47,168 bases of DNA from an uncultured Ruminococcus sp. (GTDB lineage Bacteria > Bacillota > Clostridia > Lachnospirales > Lachnospiraceae): assembly GCA_900541505.1 (NCBI GenBank), contig UQKK01000028.1, positions 1 through 47,168 on the forward strand, given 5' to 3'. Shown here piece by piece: positions 24,893-32,272 of this stretch (position 1 is its first letter; each line of letters begins with the position of its first letter). Below the pieces are notes generated by a model. The model had not been told where the DNA came from and searched no databases. It saw nothing but the letters and a program-made list of their open reading frames with translations. The translations under genes and the position numbers were made by a program.

Positions 24893-25095
24893 TCATGATT
24901 CTTCTTCATTTTTTCTGCGTTTTTTTCTCTTTTTAAACCACAGATATCCCTGATATATGGAAGTCCCGCCGCAGCCGCTGCAGCCTGCGCATCCCACATG
25001 CTTTTCTGGTTTTTTATTTTTGTATCCCTTCCAAATCAGGAAATGCAGTATGCTCCTATGAGCACTTCACCGATACCAGCCATTGTCAAAGGCAT
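24893..25095 (-). pseudogene. feoA'-'feoB deletion scar (putative)
   Basis: ATG 25095, with AGAGGA upstream, opens MPLTMAGIGEV, which matches the N-terminus typical of Lachnospiraceae FeoA, but after about eleven codons it runs into unrelated sequence and stops (TGA, 25036-25038). In another frame the next part reads HFLIWKGYKNKKPEK then a cysteine cluster CAGCSGCGG and a basic tail ending at 24893. That is like the C-terminal tail of FeoB or a FeoB-associated protein. The simplest reading is one deletion, near 25060-25065, that removed most of feoAB. The FeoA start is the stronger match; the FeoB tail is tentative. Confidence 0.55.
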
Positions 25096-25204
25096 CTCTA
25101 TCCTCTTCTTTCTTTTGAAAAATCAAATCTTCTGCACCCCCTCGTTTCGGCTCATAGCCCCAGACAATTGAGATTGATAATTTTTTTCATTTATTCCTTT
25201 GCTC

Positions 25205-25240
25205 AAAGGTTAGTATATGCTAACTTTCATTAGTTGTCAA
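25205..25240 (-). promoter_or_regulatory. Feo-type promoter with overlapping DtxR operator
   Basis: Minus-strand TTGACA (25235-25240) and TATACT (25212-25217) have a 17-base spacer. A near-perfect palindrome (25205-25227, core GTTAG-N6-CTAAC) covers the -10, so a metal-loaded DtxR-type protein would block polymerase. The promoter now drives the feo scar, the HMA protein gene and the fur-like gene. Between here and the divergent dtxR promoter I see no gene. Confidence 0.75.
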
Positions 25241-25328
25241 GGACTTCTCCTTCTTTTTTTCATAAACTTCAGCCAACTGCTGCCACTATTTCCTGATTCC
25301 TTGGATATACGTTTACCCTCTTTTCAAT

Positions 25329-25357
25329 TTGATGTTATAAAACGGATATGTTATACT
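25329..25357 (+). promoter_or_regulatory. Sigma-A promoter of the dtxR-like gene
   Basis: TTGATG (25329-25334) and TATACT (25352-25357) have a 17-base spacer. The leader of about 115 bases contains a small hairpin (TCCGGT...ACCGGA near 25406-25422), enclosed by partly pairing GCGTCGT and ACGACTGC segments. I recognise no known riboswitch. Confidence 0.65.
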
Positions 25358-25479
25358 GGATACTAAATACACGAGGAAGCGTCGTTGACAACACGAAAAC
25401 TGCATATCCGGTCAGATACCGGACAGCAAAAGACGACTGCAAGAAAGTGAGACTACAGAAAAATTGAGGTGTATCTATT

Positions 25480-25857
25480 ATGATGAATATGAACGAATCC
25501 GCAGAAAACTATTTGGAAACTATTTTAATCTTAAGCAATTCCCATCCCGTTGTGCGCTCCGTGGATGTGGCGACAGAGCTCGGCTTTAAGAAATCCAGTG
25601 TCAGCGTTGCCATGAAAAAGCTCCGTGAGAGCAACCACATCGTTGTCTCCCCGGAGGGCTACATCACCCTGACCGAATCGGGAAAAGAGATTGCGGATAG
25701 GATTTACGAGCGCCATACCCTTCTCTCCTCCTGGCTAGAAAGGCTCGGCGTGGATGCGCAGACAGCCGCAGAAGATGCATGCCGCATCGAGCATGTCATC
25801 AGTACGGAGAGCTTTGAGGCGATGAAAAGGCATATCCAGGATAAGACTGAGGCATAG
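25480..25857 (+). CDS. DtxR/MntR family iron-dependent repressor, short form
   Basis: This 125-residue protein has the N-terminal winged helix (VDVATELGFKKSSVSVAMKKL, recognition helix) and the metal-binding/dimerisation domain (YERHTLLSSWLERLGV and ACRIEHVIS). It lacks the SH3 domain of full DtxR, like MntR. At the metal site it has CxxEH, as in iron-type DtxR, where manganese-type MntR has ExxEH, and the N-terminal aspartate is replaced by asparagine (AENYLE). It is divergent from the feo-type promoter and is the natural candidate for binding GTTAG-N6-CTAAC. GAGGTG precedes the ATG. The gene shares a stop-codon-containing terminator with the next gene. Confidence 0.88.
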   Translation: MMNMNESAENYLETILILSNSHPVVRSVDVATELGFKKSSVSVAMKKLRESNHIVVSPEGYITLTESGKEIADRIYERHTLLSSWLERLGVDAQTAAEDACRIEHVISTESFEAMKRHIQDKTEA

Positions 25858-25881
25858 CTTTTGCTATGCCTCACTTTTTTT
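25848..25881. terminator. Bidirectional terminator containing both stop codons
   Basis: TGAGGCATAGC (25848-25858) and GCTATGCCTCA (25863-25873) form a perfect 11-base stem with a four-T loop, followed by C and T7. The dtxR stop (25855-25857) and the opposing MATE stop (25864-25866) lie in opposite arms. Confidence 0.85.
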
Positions 25882-27186
25882 CGTGTACCGTTTCATGCAC
25901 GCAATCACAAGCACCGCCACAATGAGCTCCGTAAACGGCATGGCAAGCCACATCGCCTGCCCTCCCGCCAACACCGGAAGTATGTAGATAAAGCATCCGC
26001 TTATGACCACGCCCCTTAGAATGGAGACGAGGAAGGATATACGCGGTTTCATCATGGACTGGAAATAATAGGTGGAGAAGATGTTCAAAGGCAGCAATAA
26101 AAAGGACAGCCCATAAGTCCTGATGATTTTAGGCGCAATGTCAAGCACCGCCTCTGTGGGCTCCATAAATATCCTCACAAAACCGTTGGGCACTGCCATA
26201 GCTGCAGCCGTCCATGCCAGACTGAAAAATGCTGCTGTCAGAAGCGCATATTTCAAGGTTTCTCGGATACGCCCCCATTTCCCGGCTCCGAAGTTCACGG
26301 AAATCATCGGCTGTGCCGCCTGTCCCACGCTGTACGCGCAGCACTGGACAAACGTACTGATATTTACAATGATTCCGTATACCGCCAGGGCATCTTTTCC
26401 GGCGTATTTCATAATCTGCCGGTTGAACAGCATGGTCAGTATCCCCATCGCCACATCGATAAAAAATGCCGCAAAGCCATTCACTCCAATCTGCCTTAAT
26501 TTTCCCGCCAGATGCGAAGGTCTGACAAGACGCAGGGTGTTCTTTTTGCTGAAAAAGTGGCTCAATATCATGACAAACGTGATACCCGCTCCCACCGCAG
26601 TCGCGAGTCCGGCTCCGAAGATTCCCATATCCATGACAAAGACAAAATAATAATCTCCGAAAATATTAAAGATTCCCCCTGCCAGGACCGCTCTTGTCGC
26701 AAGACCCGGCGCGTTGTCATTTCTCAGAAATGCAGCCAGCATCTGGTTAAGCAGAAAGAAAGGCGCTGTGAACTTGATTGGCAGCAGATAGGTCTGTGCC
26801 AGCGGCAGCAGTGTCTCCTCCGCGCCGAATAACAATAAAAGCGGGCGGTCAAATGCTGCCACTCCAATCCAGCTTATCACTGCCAGAATCGCTGCTCCTA
26901 TGACAGCAGCGGTAAAATAGACATTTGCTTCGTCTTGTTTCTTCTGCTTGCCCCTTTCTGTACTGAAAAGGACCGCTCCGCCAATCCCCATGAGAAGCCC
27001 CAGACTATAGATAATGTTCCAGACCGGCGCCACCACCGCCAGGGCAGCGGTCCCGTCCGGTCCCTGATACTGCCCCACCATTGCCATGTCCACCACACCG
27101 TAAATAGAGCTGATGAGCGCGCTCCCAAACGCTGCCGAGAGATATTTAAAATAAAGTTTTTTAATGTTTCCCTGTAAAAGTTCCAT
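25864..27186 (-). CDS. MATE family efflux transporter (second)
   Basis: This polytopic protein of about 440 residues resembles MATE pumps of the MepA/DinF-like type: ALISSIYGVVDMAMVGQYQG near the start, GIGGAVLFSTERGKQ, and the second-half VGQAAQPMISVNFGAGKWGR. ATG 27186 has GGGAG upstream and gives the normal family N-terminus. However, an in-frame ATG at 27303 has an excellent AGGGAGGG site and sits about 20 bases behind a plausible promoter. It would add 39 mostly charged residues. The extension could be translated and is noted as a finding. No substrate can be read. Confidence 0.92.
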   Translation of the reverse strand: MELLQGNIKKLYFKYLSAAFGSALISSIYGVVDMAMVGQYQGPDGTAALAVVAPVWNIIYSLGLLMGIGGAVLFSTERGKQKKQDEANVYFTAAVIGAAILAVISWIGVAAFDRPLLLLFGAEETLLPLAQTYLLPIKFTAPFFLLNQMLAAFLRNDNAPGLATRAVLAGGIFNIFGDYYFVFVMDMGIFGAGLATAVGAGITFVMILSHFFSKKNTLRLVRPSHLAGKLRQIGVNGFAAFFIDVAMGILTMLFNRQIMKYAGKDALAVYGIIVNISTFVQCCAYSVGQAAQPMISVNFGAGKWGRIRETLKYALLTAAFFSLAWTAAAMAVPNGFVRIFMEPTEAVLDIAPKIIRTYGLSFLLLPLNIFSTYYFQSMMKPRISFLVSILRGVVISGCFIYILPVLAGGQAMWLAMPFTELIVAVLVIACMKRYTKKSEA

Positions 27187-27329
27187 AGCATGCTCCCTTT
27201 CCTCTTGTACGACGCCGCAATGCTGGAAAGCAGTAATATACCTTATCGCGGCGTATACTCTTCGTTCCACTTCGGTCGGCGCATAATAAATGCCCCCGGA
27301 CATTTTGCGTCCCTCCCTGAAGGCTTTTT

Positions 27330-27358
27330 ATTGTATGCGAAATGTGTCTCCTAAACAA
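27330..27358 (-). promoter_or_regulatory. Promoter of the second MATE gene
   Basis: Minus-strand TTGTTT (27353-27358) and TACAAT (27330-27335) have a 17-base spacer; the -35 overlaps the T run of the ldh terminator. The predicted start is near 27323, just upstream of the strong site serving ATG 27303. Confidence 0.5.
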
Positions 27359-27406
27359 CAAAAACTGGATAAGCCAACAGGCATCCCAGCCTGTCACCTT
27401 ATCCAG
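27354..27406 (-). terminator. Terminator of ldh
   Basis: CTGGATAAG (27365-27373) pairs with CTTATCCAG (27398-27406), with an inner ACAGGC/GCCTGT stem. On the minus strand the stem is followed by TTTTTGTTGTTT. The remaining bases to the ldh stop (27407-27494) show nothing else. Confidence 0.8.
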
Positions 27407-27494
27407 CTCATCATTTCCTGCGAATGACTCACCCTCCGAGTGAACAAGTAGTACTATAGCAGATATCTTCTTAATTGTAAAGCCTGTATATTAT

Positions 27495-28436
27495 TTATCG
27501 TATGCTGTCCAACACTGCTTTCAGTTCTCCCGCCGATTTTCTGAGTTTTTCCATCTCTTCCTCGTCAAAGGCAATCTCCAGCACCTGCTCCGCGCCTTCA
27601 TTTCCCACTACCGCCGGGATGCTTAAGCACAGATTGGAAAGTCCGTACTCGCCGTTTAACAGGACGGAGACCGGAGCCACTGTATGACTGTCGCGCACAA
27701 TCGCCTCCGCAATCCTGGCAGATGCCATGCCAATCCCATAATAGGTTGCGCCTTTCCTCTCAATGATTTCATAGGCGCTGTCTCTCACCGCATGATAGAT
27801 TTCATCCATCTCTTTCTCAAAACTCTGGTACCCTCTCATTTTCGCAAACTCTTTGAGCGGGATACCGTAAATGTTGGCGCAGCTCCACGCCGCCAGCTCG
27901 CTGTCCCCATGCTCCCCGACAATGAAAGCATGGACATTGCGGCTGTCCACTTTCAGTTTCTCGCTTAAGATGTATTTGAGTCTCGCCGTATCCAGCACTG
28001 TTCCCGAACCGATGACCCGAGCCGGTGAAAATCCCGACTCTTTCAGTGCCACATGCGTCAGGATGTCCACGGGGTTTGAGACGATGAGCAAGATTCCCTC
28101 ACAGCCCACTCTCTTGATTTCTCCGATTACCGATTTCATAATCTTCGCGTTCTTCTGCACCAGGTCAAGCCTTGTCTCTCCCGGTTTCTGGTTTGCCCCC
28201 GCCGTAATAATGATGACCGCCGCATCGCGGATGTCCTCATATCCTCCTGCATAAATATCCATAGCATGGGCGAAAGGAAGTCCGTGGCTGATATCCATAG
28301 CTTCCCCTTCCGCCTTCTTCTGGTTTGCGTCCAGCAGCACAAGTTCAGAAAATGTTCCTTTCTGCATCAGAGCATAGGCGATGGATGAGCCTACAAATCC
28401 ACATCCGATTACCGCCGCTTTCTGTATATTTATCAT
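27495..28436 (-). CDS. ldh: L-lactate dehydrogenase
   Basis: This 313-residue NAD-dependent enzyme interconverts pyruvate and L-lactate. It shows the Rossmann motif AAVIGCGFVGSSIAYALMQ, the substrate loop NQKPGETRLDLVQKN with its arginines, VSNPVDILTHVAL, and the catalytic histidine in GEHGDSELAAW. ATG 28436 has AAGGAGG eight bases upstream; the frame extends to a GTG at 28457 that lies upstream of this site and is unlikely. The loop residue pattern (Q in NQKPGETR) favours lactate over malate dehydrogenase. It is a single-gene unit. Confidence 0.95.
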   Translation of the reverse strand: MINIQKAAVIGCGFVGSSIAYALMQKGTFSELVLLDANQKKAEGEAMDISHGLPFAHAMDIYAGGYEDIRDAAVIIITAGANQKPGETRLDLVQKNAKIMKSVIGEIKRVGCEGILLIVSNPVDILTHVALKESGFSPARVIGSGTVLDTARLKYILSEKLKVDSRNVHAFIVGEHGDSELAAWSCANIYGIPLKEFAKMRGYQSFEKEMDEIYHAVRDSAYEIIERKGATYYGIGMASARIAEAIVRDSHTVAPVSVLLNGEYGLSNLCLSIPAVVGNEGAEQVLEIAFDEEEMEKLRKSAGELKAVLDSIR

Positions 28437-28594
28437 CGCTTCCGCCTCCTTTTTCACATCTTCTCCATCCGGTCAGGAACCTGCCTTTTTCTTTCCGTTA
28501 AGTAAAGACAGCATCTTTCCCGCACTCTTATCATATTCATCTACTATTTTCCTCAAAACACAGACCTTTATACGCAAATCTCCGGAATATGGCT

Positions 28595-28638
28595 AAAAAA
28601 AGTCCCCTGCCTTCGCTTTTCATAAGCAAAAACAGGGG
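28595..28638 (-). terminator. Terminator of rhaD
   Basis: CCCCTG (28604-28609) and CAGGGG (28633-28638) form a stem with partial inner pairing, and the minus strand continues with ACTTTTTTT. The rest of the gap to ldh (28437-28594) holds no gene. Confidence 0.75.
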
Positions 28639-28653
28639 TATCCACATATTTTA

Positions 28654-29496
28654 TTAAATGGAGAGGCTTCTCTTGTCGTAAAGGAAACGCTCGGAGAGTT
28701 CTACCTGGAATCCTTTCGCTAAATCTCTGAAATCTTCCGGTTCAATGGTCTGTCTCTTCTGCGGAACCATGGACATGACTTTAATCAGTATCTCCGCGGA
28801 CTTCTCGATTGTGTGCATAAGTCCGAAAGTCAGGTCAAAGTCCTCGCCGGAGCAGAACATTCCGTGATGTGCCCAAATAACGGCATTGTATTTTTCCATC
28901 AGCTTGCTGGTCGCCACCGCGATGTCGCGTCCGCCCGGCACCATCCAGCCGACAACGCCCACACCTTCCGGGAAAACGACCGGACATTCTGTCGCCATCT
29001 CCCAGAGCTCTCTTGTAAAAACTTCATCGTTGAGCGGAAGAACAAAGGTCAGCGCAATCGTATTTGTTGTATGTGCATGATAAATGACTCTGTGTTTGCC
29101 GTCTGTGAGTTTTTTCTTAATCTCATGATTCATCAGATGGGTCGGCAGCTCGCTGGTCGGCTTTCCGCCTTCTGCCAGTCCCCAGCGGATGCGGTAGTTA
29201 TTTCCACTCTCATCCACCTCGATGATAGCCAGACACGCCTCCGGGTCCACTATGATATTTCGGAAATATTTTCCGCTTCCTGTCACGAGGAAATGTTCTC
29301 CTGCAAGTCCCGGTACGGATGTACCGATTGGCTGCCACTGGGCATCCGATGAAAGACGCGGACGGATTGCATCCACCTCACCTTTTTTCAGACGGTAGGA
29401 AAGATTCCCGCCGTTTCTCTCATGCCAGCCCTGCTGATATCCGTCTTCTGCCATCTTGACAAAATCCTGGAGAAATTTGCACTCTAAAACTTTCAT
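28654..29496 (-). CDS. rhaD: Rhamnulose-1-phosphate aldolase
   Basis: This 280-residue class II, zinc-dependent aldolase splits L-rhamnulose-1-phosphate to dihydroxyacetone phosphate and L-lactaldehyde. Signs are WHERNGGNLSYRL, FLVTGSGKYFRNI, SELPTHLMNHEI, the zinc histidines in YHAHTTNTIAL and the later AHHGMFCSG with its third histidine. GAGGAGG precedes the ATG. No rhaA, rhaB or rhamnose transporter is adjacent, so it is an isolated gene of the pathway, perhaps serving fuculose- or rhamnulose-type substrates imported elsewhere. The upstream region has a promoter and repeated TATGTGG operators. Confidence 0.93.
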   Translation of the reverse strand: MKVLECKFLQDFVKMAEDGYQQGWHERNGGNLSYRLKKGEVDAIRPRLSSDAQWQPIGTSVPGLAGEHFLVTGSGKYFRNIIVDPEACLAIIEVDESGNNYRIRWGLAEGGKPTSELPTHLMNHEIKKKLTDGKHRVIYHAHTTNTIALTFVLPLNDEVFTRELWEMATECPVVFPEGVGVVGWMVPGGRDIAVATSKLMEKYNAVIWAHHGMFCSGEDFDLTFGLMHTIEKSAEILIKVMSMVPQKRQTIEPEDFRDLAKGFQVELSERFLYDKRSLSI

Positions 29497-29552
29497 AATC
29501 TGCCTCCTCTTATTTTCTTAATCTCAAATAGTATGACTATTTTAACCAGATT

Positions 29553-29630
29553 CCACATATCTTTATGTGGTTTTTATTAGTTTTTGTTTTATTTTTATGT
29601 GGTTTCTTGTTGTTTTAATTGTACCACATT
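29553..29630. promoter_or_regulatory. Repeated TATGTGG operators before rhaD
   Basis: CCACATATCTTTATGTGG (29553-29570) is a perfect 7-base inverted repeat. Further half-sites are TTATGTGG (29595-29602) and CCACATT (29624-29630), which themselves face each other. The sites lie downstream of the -10 and in the spacer, as for a repressor. Confidence 0.6.
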
Positions 29631-29645
29631 TTCCACGAAATGCAA
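29618..29645 (-). promoter_or_regulatory. Promoter of rhaD
   Basis: Minus-strand TTGCAT (29640-29645) and TACAAT (29618-29623) have a 16-base spacer containing one of the TGTGG half-sites. The leader is about 115 bases. Confidence 0.6.
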
Positions 29646-29704
29646 GACATAATCAAAGAGTTTCTTAATTTTTTTCGTTTTTTCTTTTCTCTTTCGAAAA
29701 GAAC

Positions 29705-29713
29705 TGTTATGAT
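29705..29713 (+). promoter_or_regulatory. Extended -10 promoter of the proline/alanine-rich protein gene
   Basis: TGTTATGAT combines a TG extension with TATGAT (29708-29713), 27 bases before the chosen ATG. No clear -35 is present. Confidence 0.5.
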
Positions 29714-29739
29714 GGACATAGGAAATGGAGGTACAAAAG

Positions 29740-30441
29740 ATGGAACAGGAAAACCAAACGATGATTTATACACAACCAGCAATAGATTCCCAAAACACTC
29801 ACACAACCGCGCAGCCGGAAACGATTTCTGCCGCTTCCCCGGAGGCAGCGCCCCAGCCGCAGGCAGCATCTCCAGCAGGTGCAGCAGTACAGCCGCAGGC
29901 GGCAGCTCAGGCTACAGTTCCGGAGGGCGCGGCAGTACAGCCGCAGGTGACACCTCAGACTGCTTCGGAAGGTTCCACGGTGCAGCCTCAGAAGGAAGAG
30001 GCAGCGCCCTTTGCCACGCCGTCCCCTGACAGCGCGGAGGCTTTCTCCCAGGAGGAGGCAGTCCGAAAGAAAGCTTACGAGGAGACTTATGAGGAGATTT
30101 ACCGCGAAATTTTGGAGAATCTCCATGCGTTCACGCCTTCTGACCAGGTAGCATGCCGCATAACGGAAGAGCACATCACATCCTACCTGGAGAATAACCA
30201 CGAGGAGCGCATCTTACAATACCGCGAGCGGCGTGATAAACGTTTCTTAAAGACGGTGGAACTGGTTGCGGCACTGGCCGCTGTGTCGTTTATTGTCTAC
30301 TCTCTGAAGGACAATTCTGCCATCCTCGTAACACTGCTCTATATCATCGCCGCACTGGGCGGACTATATTTGTGGAAGTCTTTAAAGAAACCGGAAGGCG
30401 GGACATTCCTCTCCAAAGACAATGAAGAGGACCGTTCCTGA
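29740..30441 (+). CDS. Hypothetical membrane protein with a proline/alanine/glutamine-rich repeat region
   Basis: I do not recognise this 233-residue protein. Residues about 30-85 are low-complexity, with repeats built on GAAVQPQ and related units. A charged helical stretch follows (KKAYEETYEEIYREILENLHAF and ITEEHITSYLENNHEE), then two membrane segments (about 175-190 and 198-213) and a short polar tail. GGAGGT is eight bases from ATG 29740; an in-frame ATG at 29725 overlaps that site. It may tether a disordered segment to the membrane. It is divergent from rhaD and ends at a strong hairpin. Confidence 0.75.
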   Translation: MEQENQTMIYTQPAIDSQNTHTTAQPETISAASPEAAPQPQAASPAGAAVQPQAAAQATVPEGAAVQPQVTPQTASEGSTVQPQKEEAAPFATPSPDSAEAFSQEEAVRKKAYEETYEEIYREILENLHAFTPSDQVACRITEEHITSYLENNHEERILQYRERRDKRFLKTVELVAALAAVSFIVYSLKDNSAILVTLLYIIAALGGLYLWKSLKKPEGGTFLSKDNEEDRS

Positions 30442-30467
30442 GGTTTTGCCAGGAAACAGATTTTAAT

Positions 30468-30506
30468 AAGGGAGAGACACCGACGAAACATCGGCGTCTC
30501 TCCCTT
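30468..30506. terminator. Terminator hairpin between convergent genes
   Basis: AAGGGAGAGAC (30468-30478) pairs with GTCTCTCCCTT (30496-30506), with an additional CCGA/TCGG inner stem. T tracts are modest on both sides. It lies between the hypothetical membrane protein gene and the nitrilase gene. Confidence 0.7.
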
Positions 30507-30511
30507 CTGCT

Positions 30512-31324
30512 TTAAGGCCACTGATAAATATCTGTTCTCCTCGCTTTCAAAAGCGGCAGTTCTCTGCGGATTTTCTCCACATAAGCCAAATCTATCTCAT
30601 TTATAAGGCACCCTTCCCGCTCATCCATCTGTGCCATAATATCGCCCCATGGCGATACCAGCAAGCTGTGTCCCCAGGAAAGATAACCGGCATTTTCATC
30701 TCTGGCTAACGATGTCCCCACAAAATAGCACTGGTTATCTAACGCCCGCGCGCGGAAGGTCAAATCCCAGTGCGCCGGTCCGGTGGTCATGTTAAATGCC
30801 GCCGGTGTCAGGATGACCTTTGCTCCTTTAACTGCCATCATACGGCTCAGTTCCGGGAAACGGATATCAAAGCAGATACAGATTCCCATCCTGCCAAATT
30901 CGGTGTCGAATACTGTACAGGAATCTCCCGCCGTCAAAGTATCGGACTCTTTAAAGCTCTGCCCGCCCTCGATGTCAATATCAAAGAGATGGGCTTTGCG
31001 GTGCTTGGCAATCTGCCTGCCCTCTCTGTCAAAAACATACGCCGTATTATAGACCATGCCCGCATCGTCCACCTCGGGCATGGAGCCCGCCGACAGATAG
31101 ACCCCGTATTTTCGCGCGAGATTCCTGCACACCGTCCAGCTCTCACCGCCTTCCTTTTCCGCATAGACGGGAAAGTTTGGCGTCTCATAGGGACAGTTGA
31201 ACATCTCTCCTAATGTGACCAGGTCCGGCTTCTCATCCTTTTTCTCTTCCATAAGCGCGCAAAGAGTTTGCAGGTTTTTTTCCTTATCTTTGTAGACATG
31301 GGTCTGAAGCTGCATGATTTTCAT
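30512..31324 (-). CDS. Carbon-nitrogen hydrolase, omega-amidase (Nit2)-like
   Basis: This 270-residue nitrilase-superfamily enzyme has the complete Glu-Lys-Cys triad: GEMFNCPYET (Glu), KHRKAHLFDIDIEGG (Lys) and CICFDIRFPEL (Cys). The KAHLFDIDI pattern and PAAFNMTTGPAHW are most like omega-amidase, which hydrolyses alpha-ketoglutaramate or ketosuccinamate, or the related deaminated-glutathione amidase. A weak GGGGGAAAG site precedes the ATG. The serine dehydratase genes lie upstream on the same strand, a loose amino-acid-catabolism context. Confidence 0.92.
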   Translation of the reverse strand: MKIMQLQTHVYKDKEKNLQTLCALMEEKKDEKPDLVTLGEMFNCPYETPNFPVYAEKEGGESWTVCRNLARKYGVYLSAGSMPEVDDAGMVYNTAYVFDREGRQIAKHRKAHLFDIDIEGGQSFKESDTLTAGDSCTVFDTEFGRMGICICFDIRFPELSRMMAVKGAKVILTPAAFNMTTGPAHWDLTFRARALDNQCYFVGTSLARDENAGYLSWGHSLLVSPWGDIMAQMDEREGCLINEIDLAYVEKIRRELPLLKARRTDIYQWP

Positions 31325-31383
31325 TTTTCTTTCCCCCTCTCATCATATTTTTCTGATGCATAAATATACTTTCTTCTTTTTTG

Positions 31384-32262
31384 TCAATCCACTTTTTGAG
31401 ACATGCATTTCATGGAACATCCGGTCGGCGTAGCCGCACATCCTCCCAGCGCAGTTTCTTTGAGTTCTACCGGCATGTTTTTCCCCACCCGGTACATCGC
31501 CGCCGCCATCTCGTCAAAAGGAATCGGAAAGTCCACGCCGCTTAAAATAATCTGCGCACAGGAGACGGCATTTAAGGCACCCAGGGAATTTCTGTTCTGG
31601 CACGGTATTTCCACCAGTCCTGCCACCGGGTCACAGACCAGACCGAGCAGATTGGCGATTGCCATTCCCGCCGCCTTCAAACACATCTGCGGGCTTCCTC
31701 CCATCATCTCCGTCACCGCGGCAGCCGCCATCGCGGAAGCAGAACCGATTTCCGCCTGACAGCCCGCCTCCGCCCCGGATACAGAGGCATTTCTCATGAG
31801 CACATATCCGATTGCCGCCGCACAGTAGAGCCCATTCATCACCTCATCGTCTGACAGCGCCTTCTCCTCCTTAAGAGCCAACAGTGCACCCGGGACCACG
31901 CCGGAAGAGCCTGCTGTCGGTGCTGCCACAATCAAGCCCATAGAGGCGTTCACCTCCAGCACCGCCATACTGTAGGCAATCACCCGATTCATAAAGGAGC
32001 CGCAGAAACTCCCGGAGCTTTCTCCAAATGCAGCAATCTTCTGCGCCTCTCCTCCGGTCAGACCACTGATAGACTTCCCTGGTTTTTCGAGAGGCTTTGT
32101 CGCGGCTTGCCGCATGATGGACAAAACGCGCCTCATCTTCTTCTCTATCTCTGCCTCGGTGAGCGCTCCATTTTCGATTTCCCTCTGTCTCATAATTCCG
32201 GAAATCTTTTTCTTTTCTTCCTCGCACAGCTTTAATAAATCTCTTCCTGATTGAAAATCCAT
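31384..32262 (-). CDS. sdaAA: L-serine dehydratase, iron-sulfur-dependent, alpha subunit
   Basis: This 292-residue subunit deaminates L-serine to pyruvate and ammonia together with the beta subunit. It carries the 4Fe-4S cysteines, including those in SGAEAGCQAEIGSA, GLVCDPVAGLVEIPCQNRN and the C-terminal GGCAATPTGCSMKCM. Other signs are the NASMGLIVAAPTAGSSGVVPG motif. AGGAGG precedes the ATG, ten bases behind sdaAB, so the two form an operon. The cluster is oxygen-labile, which suits an anaerobe. Confidence 0.95.
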   Translation of the reverse strand: MDFQSGRDLLKLCEEEKKKISGIMRQREIENGALTEAEIEKKMRRVLSIMRQAATKPLEKPGKSISGLTGGEAQKIAAFGESSGSFCGSFMNRVIAYSMAVLEVNASMGLIVAAPTAGSSGVVPGALLALKEEKALSDDEVMNGLYCAAAIGYVLMRNASVSGAEAGCQAEIGSASAMAAAAVTEMMGGSPQMCLKAAGMAIANLLGLVCDPVAGLVEIPCQNRNSLGALNAVSCAQIILSGVDFPIPFDEMAAAMYRVGKNMPVELKETALGGCAATPTGCSMKCMSQKVD

Positions 32263-32272
32263 CTTAAGCCTC

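Noticed and set aside
24802..24999. 65-codon minus-strand frame rich in Ala and His/Cys
   Set aside because: It is an out-of-frame reading of the feo scar and the start of the HMA protein gene, without a ribosome binding site.
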